From Chelydra serpentina (taxonomy: Eukaryota > Chordata > Testudines > Chelydridae): a stretch of DNA of 64,000 nucleotides. Below the pieces are notes generated by a model. That model was not told the DNA's origin and did not search any database. It saw nothing but the letters and a program-made list of their open reading frames with translations. The DNA is taken from assembly GCA_037349315.1 (NCBI GenBank), contig JBAIAC010000026.1:6696001-6760000 (forward strand), written 5' to 3'. Of the stretch, positions 57,153 to 64,000 are shown in pieces; position 1 is the stretch's first letter; each line of letters begins with the position of its first letter. Made by a program: the position numbers and the translations under genes.

Positions 57153-57999
57153 CTGACAAATGGCAGGTTATGATTTAAAGACCAGAAGCAAGTGCTGAAA
57201 GAGTGATCGCGGGGGGGCTGCAATGCAACTCACTAATAACTACAGCACCTTTCAGACCCCCTGCATGCCAGCATGCTGGAAAGAGCGAAGCACTGTCAGC
57301 GTTAGTGGAGGGAGGGAGAAGTGAAATGAGGCAAGGATGAGAAGATTTTGGTCAGAAGGATGAAAAGTGCTTAGGTCAGATTTGGTTGTAGCTGGAGGGA
57401 GAGAGATTTATTCATGTACCTGAACCCATCTGGGCCAACGGTGTAGTTTGAACCCAGGACCTTCTGCACTAAAAGCATGAATTGCCCCCCCTTGAGCTAA
57501 AGAACAAAGTAAAGCTGATTCCTAAACCTTTTTTATGGACCAGCTACTAGAGGGGCGACAAACAGATTTTTGTCTGTTGATTGTCAGCAAACTGACAATC
57601 AAACTGACAAGTTTGATTGTCCTTGGTCTGGTTCCCATCCTCTCTCCAAGGGTTGCAGCTGTCTGGAGGTGCTGCCTTCCACGCCTTCCTCATTCACACC
57701 TCCTTCATTCAACAGGGCAATTGAATACAAAGTGGGGGGGAAGATCTTATTCTACTTCTAGCAAAAAGACCTTTTTCTTTTACCTTAATGATACTACCTT
57801 AGGGGCCTGCTATAACATATTACCAAGGTTCAATACAAAGTCATATAAAAGTTATACAAAAATGCATAATGCAGAGATTTATCTACAACTGCATTGATTG
57901 ACAGTTGTGTGCAGTAATATAGTGACCCCTGGGGGGGGGGGTGAAGAGGGGTTGATGGTGGGGCCGGGCAGGGGAGGGGGCGGGTCCTATTTTACTGCT

Positions 58000-58014
58000 G
58001 TGATCTGGTCACCC
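58000..58014 (+). repeat. TA-MITE right end, fragment (copy 7)
   Basis: ATCTGGTCACCC|TA is the right terminus of the TA-flanked MITE; the G-rich stretch at 57930-57985 may be its degraded body. Confidence 0.5.
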
Positions 58015-58824
58015 TATGCGCGCTGTTTCTTTCCCCCTCTACAGGCTTCCACACCCCAGCGCTGGGGAAGGAGAGGGTGTTTCCGCGGGGTGGGTGGCGC
58101 TGGGAGGGCGGGGGGAGTGTTTCGGTGGGACCGTGGGGGTTTCGGCCCTCAGCTGTTTTCTTTGGAGTAATATGGCCCTCGCCGCTTTACGAGTCGTGCA
58201 GGCCTGCTTTAAAGGGATCTGAATTTCAGAAAATGTGGAGCTCCTGCCTCTGGAAATCAACCCTTCCAAGGTGTCTCAAGTTGTTCTCCTGCCATTGAAG
58301 TTCCCCAAATCACCCTTTATTTTCTTAATAGTAGAACTGTGGTAACATTGGGTCATTTGCATGAGGCTTTCCTGATGCTGGATTTTGATCCTTGTGGGCT
58401 GCACACTACTACCTCTAAACATTCCAAGGTATTACCTCGCCCGCCCTTGTCTGTAACCTGATAGCCAGATCCAGCATTTCAAAGCCAGGCTCACACGCAC
58501 TTTTAAATCTCCGAGAACGCTCCCTGGGTGCAGGGTTCAGCAACCAGTTTTGCTCCCAGAAACGGCTGCAGCAGAGAGACACGCATTGAGCTCTCTCCTG
58601 TCTATCTGCTGTAACTTACATGGCCTCCATTCCTTTGCATCTGGGCATCGCACACAGCGTCTGGGCAGTAAGGAATTGCTCTTATCCCCAGTTCTGAGGT
58701 ACGGACAGACTGTGACTTGCCCAAGGTGGCACAGGGAGTTTTGAACCCGGGATGCCTAAATCGGTGCCCTACCCATTGGAGCATCCTTCTCTAAAATCTT
58801 GGGCCCAGCTCCATAAAGATATGA

Positions 58825-59006
58825 GGGGAGAGGGATAGCTCAGTGGTTTGAGCATTGGTCTGCTAAACCCAGGGTTGTGAGTTCAATCCTTGAGGGGACC
58901 ATTTAGGGATCTGTGGCAAAAAATTGGGGATTGGTCCTGCTTTGAGCAGGGGGTTGGACTAGATGACCTTCTAAGGTCCCTTCCAACCCTGAGACTCTAT
59001 GATTTA
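58825..59006 (+). mobile_element. CryI-type tRNA-derived SINE, full length, intron 4
   Basis: GGGGAGAGGGATAGCTCAGT (A box), GGTTGTGAGTTCAATCC (B box), a short body, then the CR1 tail GGGTTGGACTAGATGACC ending GACTCTATGATT. About 180 bases. The tRNA-related head plus CR1 tail defines the cryptodiran turtle SINE. The head is not a functional tRNA gene, since the sequence continues into the SINE body. Confidence 0.9.
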
Positions 59007-59807
59007 GGCTCCTAATGTCCACAGATTTCAATAGGAGCACACATACCTTGATGAAGCTGGGCCCTGGAGACTGTGGTCTTGTTTTCCCTTAGTTAATGTG
59101 AGACAAATAATTTTAGGCTAAAAATCCATATTTTGCTCTTTGTGTAGGGAATGGCACATTTTGCATGTGGGCTTTCAACACACGCAGTATACGTGTGGAC
59201 ACAATGGGTTCTAGGGGCAGTCGGGATTGGAGGTTGGCGGAGGTGTGTCCATGTGTGTTTGTGAAAGCTCTGGAATTGTGAGTGTACGTTCCCACTCAGA
59301 GCAATGGCTCTGAGTCCGTTACAGACCCCTTAGGGGTGCAGCTCATGCTTTTAGCTCCGGAGGGCCCCAGTTCAATCCCCAGGATGGCGGCTGTCACCCT
59401 TTCTCATGGTGATAATGTAAGCACTCGCTTTCACTGCAGAAAGGTTACTTTAAAAAGAGAAGGAAATTCAACCCAAAATAATATTAGAGCAGAGATGCAG
59501 GAAACCCGTGGTCTGATCTGTTCAGGGACTAACACTGAGGAAGTCCCCCAGATGCTTTAGAGGCCACGTTGTGGATGATTTTCAGTTCCCACTGCTGCAC
59601 TAGTACATGGCATTCAGTCAAAGACGATGAAGCTGAAATCTCTCCTTTGTCCCCTCTGGCAAAAGCTCTTCCCTGGATGGAAGCATCAGCCCGTCGCATT
59701 CCCGGCGTACGTAGCAAGGCACAAAGCACTCTGGGCGGATGGAGAGACTGAGATCCCGGCTGGCCACCGGAGACCGTTCTAATGACTGCCTCGTGACCCG
59801 CTCCAGC

Positions 59808-60112
59808 CCTGTCAGGGTTGGAGCCCTGGGAGAGGGCTGTGGCTGGGAGAAAAGCAGCTACGGGGCTGATTGGGGAAGCAGCTGCAGCTGGGACAAGCCC
59901 CAATCAGGCCCCAGCTGGCTCTATAAAGGCTGTTGAGCCAGAAGTCCAGACAGTCTCTCTCTGTCTGTAGAGAGAGTTAAAGGGGCACGGGGGGCCAGAG
60001 TGGTCAGGCGGATCACCGGCCTGCAGAGGGCGCTCCGGAGCTGGAACGAGCTAATTCCCTGGATCGACCATCAGGAGGCGCCGCAGGGGTGAGTCTGACC
60101 CGTCACCCTGCC
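59808..60112 (+). repeat. LTR-type repeat with TATA box, intron 4
   Basis: GTCAGGGTTGGAGCCCTGGG, an inverted GGGGCTGATTGGGG / CCCCAATCAGGCCC pair, a TATA-like GGCTCTATAAAGG at about 59921, and the block shared with 43683-43790 (GCAGAGGGCGCTCC, ATCAGGAGGCGCCGC). No retroviral genes. Confidence 0.5.
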
Positions 60113-60279
60113 TCCCCCCTGACTTTTCACAGGTGTCTATGCTCTGCTCCCGCCCACCCGCGGACAGTGAAGGAGATAATATAACCACAAAGACCGGTCT
60201 AGACACTGACATCACTTTGTCCCCCGCCCCTGAATTTTTCTGAAAGGATGCCCCTGACCAGACTGTGCTGAGAGGCCCA

Positions 60280-60440
60280 GAGTTTTTCACAAGTGGCTTG
60301 TGATTCTTAAGATGTGTCCAAGCAGCCTGGTTTCCAGAGGGGAGGGGCTCAGCACCTTCTGAAAATCGGGACCCTTCAAGGAGACTTAGGTTGGGGCTCC
60401 CCCAAAATGCAAATGCTCAATCTTGGCCAGGTTCCCAACT
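60280..60440 (+). repeat. Ancient dispersed repeat, intron 4
   Basis: CCTGGTTTCCAGAGGGGAGG, GGCTCAGCACCTTCTGAAAA resembles 38020-38070. Old amniote-type repeat, not classified. Confidence 0.4.
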
Positions 60441-61129
60441 CGGCCCCTAATTACCATAGTCTTGCCTGTGGGAGGGGCTTCACGTAGAAAAGAAAACCCA
60501 TCCAGGCCAACACTGCTGCAGGGGGCTGGAGACAGCTGGGCATGGAGGTGACTCCTTCTACCTTCTTGGGTTAGAAAAGGAGAGCAAGCTAAGGTTTAAG
60601 GACCCTTGTGGGGCAGGGCAGATTTGAGCACCCCACCTCACCTTGTCTATCCATCCACTCAGGACAACCTGCCTATGTTATCTTTATATCTGCTGGGTCA
60701 GCCGTACTGGAGTCAGACGTCGGCAGACAATGAAGCCCCATTTGGCCCTTGGGCCTGGCGTTTGGGCACACCTCACGGGTCCACACTCCTTCAACCAAGA
60801 TGCAAATGGGGTTTCTTGTGGTCGGCGGGCAGAAGCTGAGCAAGGAGGGAACCAAGCCAGAAGGAACCAAACCAATCTGGTCTCCTCCGGAAATCGCTCC
60901 TTTGTAGATCTTACTTTAGGCACTCGGCCAAAAAAGAGGAAGAGGCAGGTGTGCTGGAGCGGGGGAGACAGAGAAATGGGGGACTGGAAATAGAGATCAG
61001 ACTCCTATGGAAACGAAAGCTCGTGCTACCGTTCCGTGTGCCAGAACGCTGTCAGGATGAGAGGCCCTATGCTGGGAAGAGTGATTAGCAAGCGAGGTCC
61101 CTGGCCGTTAGAGCAAGGTGGATACTGAC

Positions 61130-61274
61130 CAGTATTGAATTGCTGCTGAGATTCAGCCCTCGGAACGTCTGTGGCTTAATGTTGAATACGAAAGTCTGAA
61201 TGTTGCGGTATATGACAGTGAAGTTGTCCTCTTGGAAGCTGACTTCCAACAGCTTCTGTTGTAACTGTTTTAAT
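61130..61274 (-). CDS. ADGRG5: ADGRG5 exon 4 (N-terminal ectodomain/GAIN start)
   Basis: Acceptor CCGTTCTAG|A, donor ATACTG|GTCAGT. It reads (R)LKQLQQKLLEVSFQED then NFTVIYRNIQTFVFNIKP and GLNLSSNSIL. It aligns with the human ADGRG5 LHQLEQ.LL..SF segment. Two glycosylation sites (NFT, NLS). Phase 2 in, 0 out; the donor GTCAGT is of a weaker class. Confidence 0.9.
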
Positions 61275-62261
61275 CTAGAACGGAGACACAAGAATCAGCG
61301 CTCAGAGGGGCGGAGAAGGCCAGAGAGGCTGGGGCAGACAATACGAGGAGGAAGGAAAGAACAAGGGAGCGAATGAGGATAACCGAGGCAGAGACACTGA
61401 AGATGTGTATTTGAGATCATCTCCAGAAGGTATCATCACCTGTTAGAGGTTGCCTCAGACTAGGGGCACTAAAATTGGAGACAGATTCAATCCGACCCTG
61501 TCACCGTCCGCTTCAAACATTCCTCACCCAAACTACGGAATGGGTTTTCTTTGGGCTTTGTGAGACTGGGCCAAGCCTGTCTGTGAGGCTTCCTGTCTGT
61601 AGGGGACCGTGTGGCAGATCTGAGTCTGTATCCTATTGGGTGTCTGACTTAGAAATAACTAGATCTGGTCGCAAAGCAGACGAGCGATTCCACAGAAAAT
61701 TCCAATGGTTAGAAATGTTGGTTTCTTCCCAAATCTGGATGCAAAGTTGATATGGGCAGTGCTGACCGGGACAGAGGGCCTGGCTTTTCTTCATCAGTCC
61801 CTCCCTAGTTTCCCCTTCAGCTGAGATGCCCTGAAGGAGAGCAAGGGTGTCTCCGCTTTGCTTGCCTGCTGTCTGCGTGCTTTCCCTGAGCTGCTTCTCC
61901 CCCTCTCTCTGGTCTGGGGCCGGGGGCTGACTCTGGGCTGTCTGCATGGAGTCTATCGCTTGTAGAGCAGCCTGGGAGAAGCTGCTTACATGGGGGCCTT
62001 AATTCATCCTCCGAGCTTAGCCATTCCTCTGACAGAACTAACCTCTGAGCGCTCGGAGCAGCCCTAGAGCACCACTGGGACCTTCTGGGCACGGATACCT
62101 GGCAAGGGGGGAAAGGTCTCAGAGCCTGGGCTCCAGTGCGAATCCGAAGAGCTAGGCTGCTATCGTCAGCCCTGCAGCCTGAGCCCCGCGAGCCCAAGTC
62201 AATTGATCCTGGCACTGAGACTCGGTGCCCTGGGTTTTTCTTTGCAGTGTAGACACACTTC

Positions 62262-62370
62262 GCCCAGGTCTACACTGTGGGGTGGGGGAATGATCTAAGA
62301 TACGCAACTTCAGCTACGTGAATAGATCACTCACTATTTGCCAATCCGGCGGGTGGTGTAGACCTGCCCT
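62262..62370. mobile_element. Hairpin-rich MITE, copy D, internally deleted
   Basis: Left end GCCCAGGTCTACACT and right end GGTGTAGACCTGCCC are inverted. The right flank has TTA. Only half of the central hairpin (CAACTTCAGCTACGTGAATA) remains. About 109 bases, intron 3 of ADGRG5. Confidence 0.75.
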
Positions 62371-62470
62371 TAGTTTTCCTATCTGTAAAATGGGGGTGAT
62401 GATACTGAGCCACTCCCCTGGGGAGTTATGAGGAGGGAGCAAGGTTTGTAACCTGCTTTAGACGTTGAGG
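62371..62470 (+). repeat. MIR SINE 3' fragment
   Basis: TTTTCCTATCTGTAAAATGG GGGTGATGATACTGA is the MIR 3' core, followed by a degraded tail. Confidence 0.6.
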
Positions 62471-62818
62471 GAGGCTGTGGATACAGCTGGAAATCCCCTT
62501 TCAAACATTTCAGCAAAAGGGAAAAATGTTCATTTGTGGCAAGTGTTCTGTGAAATTTCTTTTTTTGTGTGTGTGGCTTTTTATTGAAAACCAATTTGTT
62601 TTATCGCTAAGTTTTTAATTTGTCGACCCCTCACATCCCCATTTTTTTTTGACAAACAGGTTTTTTCACTCAAATTTCCATTTGAGCAAAATGCCATTTT
62701 CTGCTTCAAAAAGCCTCGCTGGAAATTTCCCCGGCAGCCCTAGCTGCAGGAGATGGACTCGGAGAGCTGGCCCCAGAGTGTGGTCTGGCAAAGCCCCCTG
62801 TGCGTGCTCCCCACTCAC

Positions 62819-62924
62819 CTGACCGGCTTCCCACGCAATGCAGGGCACCCTTTTTCCATGTAGTCGTCCGTGTCAGCCACCATGTTCTTCGCCTCCTTTC
62901 GCTTACGAGGCCATTCCTGGGCCC
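62819..62924 (-). CDS. ADGRG5: ADGRG5 exon 3 (N-terminal ectodomain)
   Basis: Acceptor TACCCCAAAG|GG, donor GGTCAG|GTGAGT. In phase 1 it reads (W/G)AQEWPRKRKEAKNMV then ADTDDYMEKGCPALRGKPV(R). It is poorly conserved, but the position and a YME motif match human ADGRG5 (SYMENM). Very basic first half. Phase 1 in, 2 out. The acceptor has only a short pyrimidine tract. Confidence 0.75.
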
Positions 62925-63184
62925 CTTTGGGGTATGGGAGGGAAACGAGCCATGTCAGGATGGCGCAACGGCAGCACCCTGCGGGGGAGGTTTGACCCCT
63001 GTGCCATCCCGTGACACTCCACCACCTGACCGATCTCGGGGGTTAGAGTAAAGGTATGCAGGAGAGCACGAGGAAAGCAGAGGGAGAGCTCCCCCCACCT
63101 CTCCTTGGCTTAGATAAACAGCACCCCCTCCCGCTTCTGGGCTGGGGCCGTGAGGGCTCCTGCCCCCCATTGTTATTTTCTTAC

Positions 63185-63259
63185 AGCTGCACCTCGTGAA
63201 TGAATTTGTACTTGGAGCAAGTGGCCTGCCACCAGGGCAGGGAGGAGGATCGCAAAGGC
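63185..63259 (-). CDS. ADGRG5: ADGRG5 exon 2, candidate cassette exon
   Basis: Acceptor CATCTCCCCAAAG|GC, donor GCAGCT|GTAAGA. 75 nt, phase 1 in and out, reading (G)LCDPPPCPGGRPLAPST then NSFTRCS. It is Pro/Cys-rich with no counterpart that I know in human ADGRG5. Since it keeps phase on both sides, exon 1 can also splice straight to exon 3. It may be an alternative exon or a chance splice-site pair. Confidence 0.4.
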
Positions 63260-63660
63260 CTTTGGGGAGATGAAAGAGGGGCTTGAGGTGAGCCCTGCAT
63301 GCTGCTGCTTTCACAGAGACTGGTTCTCACCTCAACTCCCCATGTGCCCCCAGATCCACAGAGACCTTCCACTGCTGTGTGTGTGGGGGGAGGATATAGC
63401 TCTAGTTAGGAATTATTTATCTAACCCAGTTTTCTGCTGGAAAAGGCCACTTTGTCAGAAACAAAACTTTTGACAGGCAAGCGTCAGTGACTGCAATCGC
63501 TCAGCGACTCCCGGGAGAACAGAGGAGGTGGGGGGAGCCTTGACCGGGATGCCAGACTTGCCCCCAGGTTGGTGCAATCACTGTCGGCAGATGTCAGGGT
63601 GGCCTTCTAGGCGAAGTGAAAGCAGAGATGTCAGAGCTCCAAATAAAGAAATACCCATAC

Positions 63661-63751
63661 CTGCCGGTTGGAGCAGAAGAGCAGCAAGATACAAGAAGAG
63701 GCCGGTCCACAAGGGTGAGTCCCTCCGTGCAATGCTCCAAATGTAGCTCAT
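63661..63751 (-). CDS. ADGRG5: ADGRG5 exon 1 (start codon, signal peptide)
   Basis: ATG at 63751-63749, three bases into an exon whose acceptor is TCTCTTGCAG|GAG at 63755-63756; donor CGGCAG|GTATGG. It reads MSYIWSIARRDSPLWTGLFL then YLAALLLQPA: a basic n-region and a 15-residue hydrophobic core with small residues at the end, a good signal peptide. Ends in phase 1, as exons 2 and 3 require. The acceptor before the ATG means a separate 5' noncoding exon upstream. Confidence 0.82.
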
Positions 63752-63755
63752 CTCC

Positions 63756-64000
63756 TGCAAGAGACATACAGGCTCTGCTTTCTGGGTTCAGTTACCACTG
63801 TTAAAGTGCTGACAACGTGCACAGTGCTGTACAAGCCAGTAGGAGATCTTATCTCTGCTCTGTGCATCTTACAATCTAAATAAATGATCCATGGGGGGCC
63901 TATCGCAGGGCATTTTTAAACTCTCTGATATAGCCCTCACTGTAACCAGCGTGGTGGTTTATCGCATGATACTAAACAGAGGATTTGGATTCTGATGATG
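63756..64000. other. ADGRG5 upstream intron, nothing else seen
   Basis: No first noncoding exon, CpG-rich promoter or repeat can be recognised in the last 245 bases. Confidence 0.4.

Larger units (their letters stand above)
45393..63751 (-). other. ADGRG5: ADGRG5 (GPR114) adhesion GPCR gene, coding span
   Basis: Thirteen minus-strand exons with GT/AG borders and matching phases (0/1, 1/1, 1/2, 2/0, 0/0, 0/0, 0/1, 1/0, 0/2, 2/1, 1/2, 2/1, 1/stop) join to 568 codons (543 without doubtful exon 2). Order: signal peptide, glycosylated N-region with about ten N-X-S/T sites, GAIN domain with GPS Cys pairs and HL|T autoproteolysis site, 7TM, short tail. It is closest to ADGRG5 among the GPR56/97/114 cluster: human ADGRG5 shares NSSLLNN, LHYALL.CLTWMA.EGF.LY, YIRRYV.KL and TWALAF.SFGVFL.PQL. 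The product is a plasma-membrane receptor whose tethered peptide after the GPS can activate G proteins. The promoter lies upstream of 63754. Confidence 0.93.

Noticed and set aside
58825..58890. tRNA gene-like sequence with A and B boxes
   Set aside because: It continues without a tRNA 3' end into a CR1 tail, so it is the head of a SINE.

Overview
The window is nuclear DNA of a vertebrate, most likely a cryptodiran turtle. It holds tRNA-derived SINEs whose tail matches the 3' end of the local CR1 LINE (the CryI/tortoise Pol III SINE type). It also holds abundant CR1, a DIRS retrotransposon, a Penelope-like terminal unit, hAT-type elements and turtle-style MITEs. Coding exons are small and separated by introns full of repeats. 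No operon-like or prokaryotic structure is present.

The one host gene I can reconstruct is on the minus strand between 63751 and 45393: the adhesion GPCR ADGRG5 (GPR114). Thirteen exons (exon 2 is doubtful) join in consistent splice phases into one frame of 568 codons. It encodes a signal peptide, a heavily glycosylated ectodomain, a GAIN domain with a GPS site (HL|T), seven transmembrane segments and a short tail. Its 5' noncoding exon lies upstream, in the last 250 bases or outside the window.

From 1 to about 45,000 no convincing host coding exon was found. A CpG island at 180-860 may be a promoter; by human synteny ADGRG1 would follow ADGRG5 on this side. The rest is layered mobile DNA: a CA-rich minisatellite (1.0-1.4 kb); a DIRS element (4.2-8.3 kb) split by a solo LTR; an LTR-like block (10.4-12.0 kb); CR1 pieces; MIR SINEs; an inverted Penelope-like unit with hammerhead-like cores (25.9-26.2 kb); a near-intact CR1 (about 31.68-36.16 kb) inside an LTR that itself sits in an older CR1 tail; and a dead hAT transposase (41.3-43.25 kb) interrupted by a hairpin-rich MITE.

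The most interesting signal is at the CR1 ORF1/ORF2 junction. A canonical slippery heptamer TTTAAAC sits in the correct frame directly before the ORF1 stop, followed after 8 nt by a potential stem. ORF2 is open in the -1 frame and has no ATG before its endonuclease core. This suggests ORF2 is made by -1 ribosomal frameshifting.
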